Assembly: GCF_004403985.1 (NCBI RefSeq)
Contig: NZ_SOHL01000008.1
Location: forward strand, 62,001-126,000
Reading direction: 5' to 3'
Length of the DNA stretch: 64,000 nt
Source of the DNA: Cryobacterium gelidum
Lineage (GTDB): Bacteria > Actinomycetota > Actinomycetes > Actinomycetales > Microbacteriaceae
Shown: positions 16,784 to 25,611 of the stretch, piece by piece
How positions within the stretch are numbered: the stretch's first letter is position 1
How the letters are laid out: each line of letters starts with the position of its first letter
The notes under the pieces: generated by a model
Told to the model about the DNA's origin: nothing
What the model saw: only the letters and a program-made list of their open reading frames with translations
The model's database searches: none
Program-made: the position numbers and the translations under genes

Positions 16784-18640
16784 CTAGCGACCGGCTGCGT
16801 ACCCCTGGGCTCCACGCGGATTGGCCGCTGACTGCAGCAATCCGGTCTGCGGGTCGCGGGTGACGGCCGAGATGCGGCCGAGTGCCCAGCCTCCGGCTCG
16901 GGTGACGCGGTGGCCGCGCTGCTCCAGCTGTTCGATGACCGCCTCGCCCAGTCGGTCTTCGACCACCGCGCCGCCAGGTTCCCAGGTGCGGGGCCAGAAC
17001 GAGCCCGGGAATGCGGTGCTGTGAAAGGCGGGCGCATCGATGGCCTGCTGCGGAGTGTAACCGCCGACGATCGTGCGCAGCAGGTAGAGCAGCTGCCATT
17101 GGTCCTGCTGGTCGCCGCCGGGGGAGCCCAGCGCCGTTACCGCCTGGCCGTCCTTCAGCACGAGGGTCGGGGTCAGGGTGGTGCGTGGGCGCTTGCCGCC
17201 GGTCAGGGCCGAGGGCGCACCGGGCTCGAGCCAGGTCATCTGCAGGCGCGAGCCGAGGCAGAAGCCCAGCTCGGGAATGGTCGGCGACGACTGCAACCAG
17301 CCGCCAGACGGCGTCGCTGCGACCATGTTGCCCCAGCGGTCGACGACGTCGATGTGGCAGGTGTCGCCGCGCATCTCACCGGTTGAGAGCACCTCGGGTT
17401 CTGCTGCGGCCCGAGTCGGTGCGGCGACCGTCGGCTCACCGACACCGACGGATGCCCCGGCACCCTGCTCCGAAAGCGCCGCCGTGCTGTACTCGGTGCG
17501 CAGCACCGGATAGTAGGGCGCATGGTCGGGAACGATGCCTGGGCGAAACTCCTGTGAGGCCTGATCCGTGATGAGCGCCCGACGGGTAGCCGCGTAGTCG
17601 GCCGAGAGCAAGTAGTCCAGCGGCACGCTGGCGTCGCCGTAGTATGCCTCGCGGTCGGCGATCGCAAGCTTCTGGGCCTCGAGAATGGTGTGCGCGCCGA
17701 GAGCGGTCGACGGGTCGAGCCGCTCGTCATCGAAGCCATCGAGAATCATCAGGGTTTGCAACAGGGCAGGTCCCTGGCCCCAGGCACCGGTCTTGGCGAT
17801 CGTGTGGCCACGAAACTCAACGCTCGTGGCCTCCTCGATGCTCGCTTCGAAACCGGCCAGGTCGACCAGGGTCATCACGCCGGCGTGGTCGGTACCGGAG
17901 GAGTGCCGGTGCGCCGAGCGCCCGAAGCGGACGATGGCGCGGGCCACGAACCCCTCCCGCCATTCCCACCGGGCCGCGTCGATGCGGCCCTCGCGGGTGA
18001 CGACGGCCGAGTCCGCGCTCGCCGCGAGCAGGCGCTCAAGGCTGCTCGCCCAGGCCTTATTGGTGACGAGGTCGCCGGCGTGGGGGAGGTGACCGTTCGG
18101 CATCCACTGCGCCGCGGAGGTCGGCCAGTGCTCGGTGAACAGTGCTGCGACCGAGCCGATCGTGGCGACGACCCGGCCGAGTATCGGATGTCCCTCGCGC
18201 GCGTACCCGAGGGCGAAGGCGAGCACCTCGGGCAGTTCCCAGGTGCCGTAGTCGCGGAGCAGCAGGAGCCAGGCGTCGATGGCGCCGGGAACGGCCGCGG
18301 CGAGTGCACCGGATCCTGGAACGAGGTCGAGTCCCTCTGATCGGTAGTGGTCGATGGTGGCGGCCTGCGGGGCTGGACCCTGCCCCATCAACACGCGCGG
18401 GGTATCCGGTTCACTCGCCGTGACGAACACGCCGGTCATATCGCCGCCCGGCCCGTTCAGGTGCGGTTCAACGACGTGCAAGACGAAGGCACCGGCGACG
18501 GCCGCGTCGAAGGCGTTGCCGTCTCGCTCGAGCACGGCCTGGGCGCACGCGGTGGCCAGCCAGTGCGTTGAGGCGGTCATGCCGAACGTCCCCTGCAGGG
18601 TTGGACGGGTGGTGAAGACGTTCGGAGCGGTATAGGTCAC
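16784..18640 (-). CDS. ggt: Gamma-glutamyltransferase
   Basis: The 618-aa protein belongs to the N-terminal-nucleophile gamma-glutamyltransferases. The large-subunit part has GNAFDAAVAGAFVLHVVEPHLNG and GGDMTGVFV; the maturation site and catalytic Thr are in GEMRGDTCHIDVVDRWGNMV, where self-cleavage would occur before the Thr of DTCH. GSPGGDQQDQWQL corresponds to the small-subunit substrate loop (GSPGG). It moves or hydrolyses the gamma-glutamyl group of glutathione-like compounds. No signal peptide is visible, so cytoplasmic location is likely, as in some actinobacterial relatives. Start ATG at 18640. Confidence 0.9.
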   Translation of the reverse strand: MTYTAPNVFTTRPTLQGTFGMTASTHWLATACAQAVLERDGNAFDAAVAGAFVLHVVEPHLNGPGGDMTGVFVTASEPDTPRVLMGQGPAPQAATIDHYRSEGLDLVPGSGALAAAVPGAIDAWLLLLRDYGTWELPEVLAFALGYAREGHPILGRVVATIGSVAALFTEHWPTSAAQWMPNGHLPHAGDLVTNKAWASSLERLLAASADSAVVTREGRIDAARWEWREGFVARAIVRFGRSAHRHSSGTDHAGVMTLVDLAGFEASIEEATSVEFRGHTIAKTGAWGQGPALLQTLMILDGFDDERLDPSTALGAHTILEAQKLAIADREAYYGDASVPLDYLLSADYAATRRALITDQASQEFRPGIVPDHAPYYPVLRTEYSTAALSEQGAGASVGVGEPTVAAPTRAAAEPEVLSTGEMRGDTCHIDVVDRWGNMVAATPSGGWLQSSPTIPELGFCLGSRLQMTWLEPGAPSALTGGKRPRTTLTPTLVLKDGQAVTALGSPGGDQQDQWQLLYLLRTIVGGYTPQQAIDAPAFHSTAFPGSFWPRTWEPGGAVVEDRLGEAVIEQLEQRGHRVTRAGGWALGRISAVTRDPQTGLLQSAANPRGAQGYAAGR

Positions 18641-18675
18641 CCGTCTACCCTCGCACGAGTGCTGGAGGGGAAATG

Positions 18676-19256
18676 TTACGGCCTGACCCGGTACCGGGTC
18701 AGCATCCCCGCCGTGATGTGGTCGTTCACGTGGCAGTGGAACAGCCAGGTGCCCACGTCGTCAAAAACCATGTCGGCGACCATCATACTGGCCGGCAGCA
18801 GGCTGACCACGTCGGTGCGCATACCGAGGACAGCGGCTGGTTGCCGAAGACATACCCATTGACGGTGTGCATGAGGTTGCTCTCACCGAACTCTTCGTTG
18901 GCCGGATCGACGCTCGCCGGGTCGGTCGTGAACCGGTCGATGTTTCGAGCCAGATACGGGCTCGCGTTCTCGTCGCTGACCGTGAACTGAACGAAGAGCT
19001 CGCGGTCGACGTGGATCGGCGTTCCGTCGGGCCGGGCGCAACCGGCGCGGGTGATCACCATCGGTCCGACCAGTCCGGCGTAGTCATCGGCCACCTCGTC
19101 GGTATGGGCGTGGTAGCCGAGTAGGCCCGACATCGCCAGAAAGAAGGCGATGGTCAGGACCGCCGCAACCACGACGACGCCGAGTGGCCAGTTGCGCAGA
19201 CGGCGCACAGGCGCACGATGACGTGGCCGGACGGATACTTCGATCTCAACCATCAT
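18676..19256 (-). pseudogene. Multicopper oxidase remnant with two internal deletions
   Basis: Three pieces of one exported multicopper oxidase are joined. The N-terminus is a basic tail plus one membrane anchor (WPLGVVVVAAVLTIAFFLAM). Without any first cupredoxin domain it runs into LGYHAHTDEVADDYAGLVG, the first copper-site region in hephaestin-like enzymes. This continues to ESNLMHTVNGYVFGNQPL, then jumps out of frame to GMRTDVVSLLPASMMVADMV and the C-terminal type-1/3 copper signature WLFHCHVNDHITAGMLTRY, with its stop at 18676. The missing middle includes the HWHG copper ligands. The second junction is at about 18815-18830. Confidence 0.78.
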
Positions 19257-19497
19257 GACTTCTCGTGCGGGCAGGGCGAGCACCGGCGGGCTGCGCTCAA
19301 GTACAGGTTCGGCATTACCAATACCTTGGAAAAATGCTGACGCGATGAGCGCATTCCGACGGCCGGAAACTCCGGATCAATAGCGTCGAGCGGGATCGAA
19401 TCGTGCAATGATCAGGCGTACCAGTTCGCGCGCGACCCGTCACAGACCCCGCACGGTCTGACAGCGAGGCGCCGGTCCGACGACGTGGAGACGCACG

Positions 19498-20004
19498 ATG
19501 AACTTTGATTGGGAATTCAACGGGCTGCCGCTGCACGTACTGATCGTGCATGCCGTCGTGATCGTGGTGCCGCTAGCCGCTCTGTGCGCGGTGCTCACCG
19601 CGTTCTGGCCGGCTGGTCGGCGCCGACTGGGCATTGTGACGCCGCTCGTGGCCTTCGCCGCACTGGTGCTGGTTCCACTGGCGGTGCAAGCGGGAGAGTG
19701 GCTGCAATCACGTCTGGTTAATGTCACCCCGCTGCTCGGTGCGCACACGTCGCTCGGTCGTACACTGCTGCCGTGGGCGATCGCGCTCTTTATCGTGGCC
19801 GCACTGCAGTGGGCCTGGTATCGCTACATCGCGGCCCCGGGGGCCCGTTTCGCATTCGCTCTGCCGAGCCGCACGGGGCGCCTCACGATCAACATCGTTC
19901 TGGACCTGGTCGTTCTGGTGACTGCCATCGGCTCGGTCATAACCGTCGCCCTCATCGGAGAATCGGGCTCGCGGGCGGTCTGGACCGGCCTCTTCACCTC
20001 GTAA
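19498..20004 (+). CDS. DUF2231-like membrane protein
   Basis: The 168-aa protein has about four transmembrane segments. It starts with GLPLHVLIVHAVVIVVPL, the conserved LPLHxLxVH signature of DUF2231 membrane proteins, and has a second conserved His region at LGAHTSLGRTLLPWAIALF. Such proteins often accompany haem or redox proteins; function is not known. A GTGGAGACGCACG sequence precedes the ATG. It stands alone, downstream of the broken multicopper oxidase gene but on the other strand. Confidence 0.75.
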   Translation: MNFDWEFNGLPLHVLIVHAVVIVVPLAALCAVLTAFWPAGRRRLGIVTPLVAFAALVLVPLAVQAGEWLQSRLVNVTPLLGAHTSLGRTLLPWAIALFIVAALQWAWYRYIAAPGARFAFALPSRTGRLTINIVLDLVVLVTAIGSVITVALIGESGSRAVWTGLFTS

Positions 20005-20060
20005 AATTCGGTACCACGAGTACCGCCGGTGCCGCTCTGTGCATGCGGCACCGGCAGGAT

Positions 20061-20993
20061 TCAGGCGCGGGGCCGGGGCGGCTGCGGCTTCTGGTAAGCA
20101 AATTCGCCGCCTACCCGGCCACCGAACGGGCGGCCATGGTCGGCGAACTCCTCCCGAAAGTAGCCCATCCGCCACGGACCCATTTCGAGGCGAGAGCCGG
20201 TGCGCAGAATCTGGCCGTTTCCGACAGCGCGTCCGTCATCAGCCGGCACGGAGCTGGACCCCACGTCACCGATCGGAAACAAACAGTACTCGTCGTTGTC
20301 ATCGTGACGAATCTTGGCGTGCAGGGGCTTGAGCCCGGGTAGTTGCAGGTCGGCATCTGCGGAAGAGCCGATCGTCGTGGTGCCCGGTAACAGGTCGAAT
20401 TCGCGGGGCATCTGCCCATTCCAATACTTTGACCCCACCACGAAGATGAGGCGCGGGCGCCCGCTTCCCGGCGTGTAGTGCGTCGTCGTCACCCGCCGGC
20501 GGTTGCGCCGGATGAAGGTCGGTGCCAGCGGAAAAACCGTCGACGGGGGGAGTGGAATAGCCACCGGCATCCGGGCGTGCCCGCGCAGGCGAGCCTGCAC
20601 GAGCGGGCCCAGGGCCGAGGGTGAACCAAGCACGATGTGGGGAGACCTGGTCACCAGGCGTTGCGGTACGGATGCATGCACATCGCCGAAGCGGGCGATC
20701 AGACCAATCGGTCCCGTGACAGAGACGGTCAGTTTTCGAGCCGCGAGCTCCGCCGCGATCGCTCGCAGCGGCTCCGTGTTGAGCGCTCGTCCCTGAACGA
20801 AGATTTCCGGGTTGCTCGTGTAGATGGTGACGTTGGATCCATCAGCGGTGATCGTGCCCTGCATGGTGTCCGTTGCTCCCGCAGCATCCCCGGTTGAACC
20901 GGCTGAAGAGTCATCGGCTCCACCCAGCGGTTCCACCAGTGAGAACGCCAGATCGATGTGCAGGCGAACGGAAGACCCCGTGGTCGAGCTCAC
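20061..20993 (-). CDS. FHA-domain protein with unknown N-terminal region
   Basis: The start is GTG at 20993, 2 bases after the stop of the 90-aa gene, so the two are coupled. The 310-aa protein has an unidentified N-terminal half (about 1-125) with an acidic Ser/Gly/Ala linker, a proline-rich stretch at about 150-165, then RNRRRVTTTHYTPGSGRPR. A C-terminal FHA domain follows (about 195-285): FDLLPGTTTIGSSADADLQL, LKPLHAKIRHDDNDEYCLFP and the final GSRLEMGPWRMGYFREEF. FHA domains bind phosphothreonine peptides, which suggests signalling by a Ser/Thr kinase, but no kinase gene is in the window. Residues in the usual GR and SxxH positions are only partly kept (GSS, LH). Confidence 0.75.
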   Translation of the reverse strand: MSSTTGSSVRLHIDLAFSLVEPLGGADDSSAGSTGDAAGATDTMQGTITADGSNVTIYTSNPEIFVQGRALNTEPLRAIAAELAARKLTVSVTGPIGLIARFGDVHASVPQRLVTRSPHIVLGSPSALGPLVQARLRGHARMPVAIPLPPSTVFPLAPTFIRRNRRRVTTTHYTPGSGRPRLIFVVGSKYWNGQMPREFDLLPGTTTIGSSADADLQLPGLKPLHAKIRHDDNDEYCLFPIGDVGSSSVPADDGRAVGNGQILRTGSRLEMGPWRMGYFREEFADHGRPFGGRVGGEFAYQKPQPPRPRA

Positions 20994-20995
20994 GA

Positions 20996-21268
20996 CTAGC
21001 CGCGGGCGGGATCGGAGTCGAGTGCTTTTTCTTCGCTCGTGGTCACCCGCAGGGTGCCGTTGAGCTTCCACACGGCCCGCGGTGCATCGGGGCCGATATC
21101 GCGCGGGACCTCGACGACCATGTCAATGAAGCTGTAGTTGATGGCTGCACCCTTGCCGGTGAGATACGACCACATTTCCTGACCGAGATCGGCCCAGTCC
21201 TTGATGGTGTGCTCTTCGTCTCCGGCGGTCTTTTCGACGTTTCCCAGGTAAGTCTGTCGTTCGGTCAC
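20996..21268 (-). CDS. Small hypothetical protein, partner of the FHA gene
   Basis: The 90-aa product starts at GTG 21268 (TERQTYLGNVEKTAGDEEHT). It is soluble, acidic and has no recognised domain. Features are WADLGQEMWSYLTGKGAAIN and a strand-rich middle (SFIDMVVEVPRD to VWKLNGTLRVTTSEE). The gene is 2 bp from the FHA gene, so it is very likely an obligate partner in the same transcript. It is 151 bp downstream of ptsH and may or may not share that transcript. Confidence 0.65.
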   Translation of the reverse strand: MTERQTYLGNVEKTAGDEEHTIKDWADLGQEMWSYLTGKGAAINYSFIDMVVEVPRDIGPDAPRAVWKLNGTLRVTTSEEKALDSDPARG

Positions 21269-21419
21269 AGTAGAGTCCTTCTCCGTCGCACGCAGGGTGA
21301 AAGCGGGGGTTTCAGGAAGATTCCCCCGATCGCATCGGCACCGAACTGGATGCCGATCGATTTGCCCAGCATAGTTAGGTGGTTGTGCGGGGTAAAGGCT
21401 TTTACCGAACTGCACGTTC

Positions 21420-21698
21420 CTATTCGGCGTCGAGGTCGGTCTCGAGAATTTTGACCAGGGACTCCAGAGCCTCGTCGGCACCCTCCCCTTCAGCTCGCAA
21501 CACGACGGTGTCACCGTTGGAGGCGCCGAGGCTCATGATCGAGAGAATACTCGAGGCGTCCATGGCGTCGTCGGCCGGCTCGCCGGCCATGGCGATGGTG
21601 ACCTCGAGGGGCAGCTCGCCGACGGCGGCGACAAAAATACCCGCCGGCCTGGCGTGCAGGCCGACGCGGCTGGCGATAACGGCGGTTCGTTCAGACAT
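21420..21698 (-). CDS. ptsH: Phosphocarrier protein HPr
   Basis: The 92-aa protein starts at ATG 21698 after TGGAGGATCCC. His15 in VGLHARPAGIFV is the phosphorylation site receiving phosphate from enzyme I. SSILSIMSLGA follows the regulatory Ser region. HPr passes phosphate to the EIIA domain of FruA encoded upstream in the same gene group. The gap to ptsI is 70 bp. Confidence 0.96.
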   Translation of the reverse strand: MSERTAVIASRVGLHARPAGIFVAAVGELPLEVTIAMAGEPADDAMDASSILSIMSLGASNGDTVVLRAEGEGADEALESLVKILETDLDAE

Positions 21699-21768
21699 GG
21701 GATCCTCCAGGATCGGCGAGTGCAAAGTAGGGCGACAGGTGTGGGCGGTGAAGCGGGGAGTGACTGAG

Positions 21769-23511
21769 TTAGAGACCCAACTCAGTAAGTATGGGCAGTT
21801 TCTCGCGAACGATGCGACGGGCGTCCGTGGCCGAGTGCGCCGTCAGAGCCAGTGCGGCCAATCCCTGCGTCTCAATGAGCGTCACGCTCGCGAGCACGGC
21901 GGCCACGGCGGAGAGGGCCCGCGCGGTCATCGACAGGGTCGAGACACCGAGTCCGACCAGCACGACCGCCAGGGCGGGGTCGGCCGCAGCCTCGCCACAG
22001 ACCCCGACAGGCTTGTCGTGTCCCTCGTCACGGGACCCGGCCACGGTCAACCGAATCAACTGCAGCACGGCGGGCTGCCATGGCGTGTTGAGGGAGGCGA
22101 GCGGGCCGAGCTGGCGGTCAGCCGCCATAGCGTACTGGGTGAGATCGTTGGTGCCGAGACTCACGAAGTCGACGTGCCCAAGAATACTCGCCGCGGTCAA
22201 CGCGGCCGAAGGAACTTCGACCATGACACCGGGCGTCTGCAGCCCGGCGGCCTGGCAGAGGCCAGCGAAGTGCTCGGCCTCCTCGGCGGTGGAGATCATC
22301 GGGGCCATCACCCAGACCTCGGCTTCAGTTCCCTCAGCCGCCAGCGCGATGGCTGCAAGCTGACGCTCGAGCACCCCGGGAGACGATAAATCGGTGCGGT
22401 AACCGCGCACACCGAGCGCCGGGTTCGGCTCGGAGGCATCGGTCAGAAACGGCAATGGCTTGTCGGCGCCGGCGTCGAGGGTGCGCACGACAACTTTCTT
22501 GCCGGGAAAAGCATCGAACACGCCACGGTAGGCCTCGACCTGTTCCGCCAGCGACGGTTCGGTGTCGCGTTCCAAAAAACAGAATTCGGTACGCAGCAGG
22601 CCAACGCCCTGTGCGCCGGCCGCCGCGGCCTTGACCGCGTCCTTCGCACCGCCCACGTTCGAGAGCAGCGGAACTAGATGGCCGTCCTTGAGCCGCCCGG
22701 TCCCGTCGAACACGGCGAGGGCGGCGGTCGTCGTCGCCCACCCATTCGCGAGGGCCACCTCGTCAGCGCCCGGGTCGACCATAATGGTGCCGGCGGCCCC
22801 GTCGACGAAGACCAGGATGCCAGCGGCGAGGGCGTCGACCCCCACGGCGGCGACCACGGCCGGCAGCCCGAGGGCCCGCGCGATGATGGCCGTGTGCGAT
22901 TGCGGTCCACCGCTCGAGGTGACCAGCGCGAGCACCTTCGCCGGGTCGAGGGTGGCGGTGTCGGCCGGCGCAAGGTCCTCGCCGACCAGAATGAATGGGG
23001 TGTCCGAATACGGAATTCCAGGGGCCGGAACGCCGCGCAGCTCGGCGACGATGCGCCCGCGCACATCAAGAACGTCGGTTGCTCGCTCGGCCATATAGCC
23101 GCCGAGGTTGTGCAGCATCTCGGCGACCGAGGCGGCGGCGTCCCAGATTGCGCGTTCCGCCGAGGTGCCGGTGGTGATGAGCTTGACGGCCGCTTTGATC
23201 AGCATGGGGTCGTTCGCCATCAGAGCCGTGGCCTCGAGTACCTCCCGGCCGGCGCCGGAGGCGCCGACCGAGCGAGTGGTGAGGTTGGTCTGCACGGCTT
23301 TCGCAGCGGCACGCAAGGCAGTGGATGCTTCCTCCGGCGACGTTCCCTCGGCCAGACGATCGCCCACGGCGGGCTCGCGCACGGCCTGGGGCATCAACAA
23401 AATGGAGCCGATGATGCGTCCGGGGCTGACTCCGACTCCAGCGAAGGTGCGGCCGGTTTCGGACTTGTCTGTACTGGCACTGCCTGGGAGCGTCTGCACG
23501 ATCGTCCTCAT
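21769..23511 (-). CDS. ptsI: PTS enzyme I (phosphoenolpyruvate-protein phosphotransferase)
   Basis: The 580-aa enzyme autophosphorylates from PEP and passes phosphate to HPr. It opens with GVGVSPGRIIGSIL. The active-site His is in SSGGPQSHTAIIARALGLP. The C-terminal TIM-barrel has GVGLLRTEFCFLERD, NPALGVRGYR, MVEVPSAALTA, SLGTNDLTQYAMAADR and VGVCGEAAADP, which hold the PEP/Mg ligands and the catalytic Cys. The protein is full length. It lies 75 bp after fruA and 70 bp before ptsH, so the fructose uptake genes carry their own general PTS components. Confidence 0.96.
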   Translation of the reverse strand: MRTIVQTLPGSASTDKSETGRTFAGVGVSPGRIIGSILLMPQAVREPAVGDRLAEGTSPEEASTALRAAAKAVQTNLTTRSVGASGAGREVLEATALMANDPMLIKAAVKLITTGTSAERAIWDAAASVAEMLHNLGGYMAERATDVLDVRGRIVAELRGVPAPGIPYSDTPFILVGEDLAPADTATLDPAKVLALVTSSGGPQSHTAIIARALGLPAVVAAVGVDALAAGILVFVDGAAGTIMVDPGADEVALANGWATTTAALAVFDGTGRLKDGHLVPLLSNVGGAKDAVKAAAAGAQGVGLLRTEFCFLERDTEPSLAEQVEAYRGVFDAFPGKKVVVRTLDAGADKPLPFLTDASEPNPALGVRGYRTDLSSPGVLERQLAAIALAAEGTEAEVWVMAPMISTAEEAEHFAGLCQAAGLQTPGVMVEVPSAALTAASILGHVDFVSLGTNDLTQYAMAADRQLGPLASLNTPWQPAVLQLIRLTVAGSRDEGHDKPVGVCGEAAADPALAVVLVGLGVSTLSMTARALSAVAAVLASVTLIETQGLAALALTAHSATDARRIVREKLPILTELGL

Positions 23512-23586
23512 TCCTTTGATCCCCAGCGGGCGGCTGGCGTCACTGTACTGCGTGTCGTTCCGCGCGGGTATCTAGTGCTTGTCGGG

Positions 23587-25611
23587 TCACGCGTTCACGA
23601 GAACGGCTTCCGGGGCATCAACCGGGCGCTTCCGCACCGCGTAACGCTTGAGCCCGACGACCGCGAACGCCGATACAACAGTACCGATCACGATCGCGAG
23701 CAGGAACAGCAGGAAGTTGTCGATGGCGAAGAACACGAATACTCCACCGTGCGGCGCCTTGCTCGTGATATTCCATGCCATCGACAGCCCGCCCGTGACG
23801 GCGGCGCCGAGCATGGCAGCCGGGATCACCCGGAAGACGTCGGCGGCGGCGAACGGAATGGCGCCTTCGGAGATGAACGAGGCACCAAGCAGCCAGGCCG
23901 CCTTGCCGTTTTCACGCTCGACCAGGCTGAACAGCTTCTTGTCGAGCACGGTGGCGAGGGCCATTGCGAGCGGCGGCACCATGCCGGCGGCCATGACCGC
24001 GGCCATGATCTGCCACGGCGCCTGGTTGGCCAGGCTTGCCGCGCCGAGGCCGGCGACGGCGAACGCGTAGGCGACCTTGTTCACCGGGCCACCGAGGTCG
24101 AAGGCCATCATGAGGCCCAGGATGACACCGAGAATCACAGCGGATGCCCCGGTCATGCCGTTCAGCCAGTCACCGAGACCGGCGGTCAGCAGCGCGATGG
24201 GCCCGCCGAGAACGATGAACATCAAACCGGAGGCGACGATCGACGCGATGAGGGGAATGATTACGACGGGCATCAGGCTGCGCAGCCAACGCGGAACGTT
24301 GAGCTTGGCGAATCTCGCGGCCACGACACCGGCGAGCAGACCGCCGACGATACCGCCGAGGAATCCAGCACCCATGAAACCGGCGACGGAGCCGGCGACG
24401 AAGCCCGGTGCTATACCGGGACGGTCGGCGATGGCGAAGGAGATGTAGCCGGCCAGCGCAGGAACCAGGAAGCCCATCGACAGGGCGCCGATCTTGAAGA
24501 AGACCGCCCCGAGATAGACACCCAACCCGCCGAGAACGTTCGCCCCGCCGTCCGGCAGATCGAAGAGGCTGTTGTTCAGCACGACCTTGTCGGCTACATC
24601 CGTGATCGCGTAGCCGCCGAGCAAAAAGCCGAGGGCGATGAGCAGGCCTCCGCCGGCGACGAAGGGGATCATGTAGCTGACACCGGTGAGCAGCGCGCGC
24701 TTGAGCTTCTGGCCCAGGTGCTCGCTCTTCTCCGTCGCGTCATTCTGGTCAACGGTTCCGCTGACCCGACGGGCATTCGGGTTGAGGGCAGCCGCGAGGG
24801 CCTCCTCGATCAACCGGCCGGGTTCGTCGATGCCGCGCTTGACCGGGGCGTTGATGACGGGCTTGCCAGCGAAGCGTTCCCGGCCGCGCACGTCAACATC
24901 GACGGCGAAGATCACAGCGTCGGCCGCAGCGATGACCGCGGGGTCGAGCGGGGTGAGGCCGGCCGACCCCTGCGTCTCCACCTGGAGGTCGACTCCAACC
25001 GCTTTAGCCGCGGCAACCAGGGAGTCGGCGGCCATGTAGGTGTGCGCGATGCCGGTCGGGCAGGCGGTGACGGCGACGATTCGCTTCATGCCGGTCCGTG
25101 CTGGACCGGTACCGGTATTGGCACTGTTACCGGCAGCGTGGGCGCCAGCGGCAACCGGTACGGGGGCAACCACGTTGTTGACGAGTTCGACGATCTGCTG
25201 CGTGTTCGATGCATCGCGCAGCGCAGCGGTGAAGTCCTTCTTCATGAGCGACCGGGCCAGCTTGGACAAAATCTTCAGGTGCTCCTGATCGGCACCGTCC
25301 GGTGCTGCAATGAGAAAGACGAGGTCGGCCGGGCCGTCTTTCGAGCCGAAATCGACCGGGGTCGACAGGCGCGCGAGCGCGAGCGTGGGCTCCAGCACGG
25401 CGGTGGAGCGGCAATGCGGGATAGCGAGGCCCCCCGGGATGCCGGTGGCGGTCTTCGCCTCGCGGGCGAGGGCATCCGCGTAGAGAGCCTCGATTTCCGT
25501 GGCTCGACCCGACGCGACGACGAGCTCGGCCAGGTGCCGAATGACGTCTTTCGGTTCGGAACCGAGATAGGTGTCCAGAGCGACAAGCTCCGGGATAATC
25601 AGTGCACTCAC
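23587..25611 (-). CDS. fruA: Fructose-specific PTS EIIABC component
   Basis: The 674-aa permease has three fused domains. EIIA (about 1-150) has the phospho-His in GGLAIPHCRSTAVLEP. EIIB (about 170-270) has the phospho-Cys in RIVAVTACPTGIAHTYMAAD. EIIC (about 295-655) has some 8-10 membrane segments, with GAIPFAAADVFRVIP and APHGGVFVFFAI. It imports fructose and phosphorylates it to fructose 1-phosphate. The order A-B-C is the common actinobacterial form. ATG at 25611 overlaps the fruK stop by 4 bases. Confidence 0.96.
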   Translation of the reverse strand: MSALIIPELVALDTYLGSEPKDVIRHLAELVVASGRATEIEALYADALAREAKTATGIPGGLAIPHCRSTAVLEPTLALARLSTPVDFGSKDGPADLVFLIAAPDGADQEHLKILSKLARSLMKKDFTAALRDASNTQQIVELVNNVVAPVPVAAGAHAAGNSANTGTGPARTGMKRIVAVTACPTGIAHTYMAADSLVAAAKAVGVDLQVETQGSAGLTPLDPAVIAAADAVIFAVDVDVRGRERFAGKPVINAPVKRGIDEPGRLIEEALAAALNPNARRVSGTVDQNDATEKSEHLGQKLKRALLTGVSYMIPFVAGGGLLIALGFLLGGYAITDVADKVVLNNSLFDLPDGGANVLGGLGVYLGAVFFKIGALSMGFLVPALAGYISFAIADRPGIAPGFVAGSVAGFMGAGFLGGIVGGLLAGVVAARFAKLNVPRWLRSLMPVVIIPLIASIVASGLMFIVLGGPIALLTAGLGDWLNGMTGASAVILGVILGLMMAFDLGGPVNKVAYAFAVAGLGAASLANQAPWQIMAAVMAAGMVPPLAMALATVLDKKLFSLVERENGKAAWLLGASFISEGAIPFAAADVFRVIPAAMLGAAVTGGLSMAWNITSKAPHGGVFVFFAIDNFLLFLLAIVIGTVVSAFAVVGLKRYAVRKRPVDAPEAVLVNA

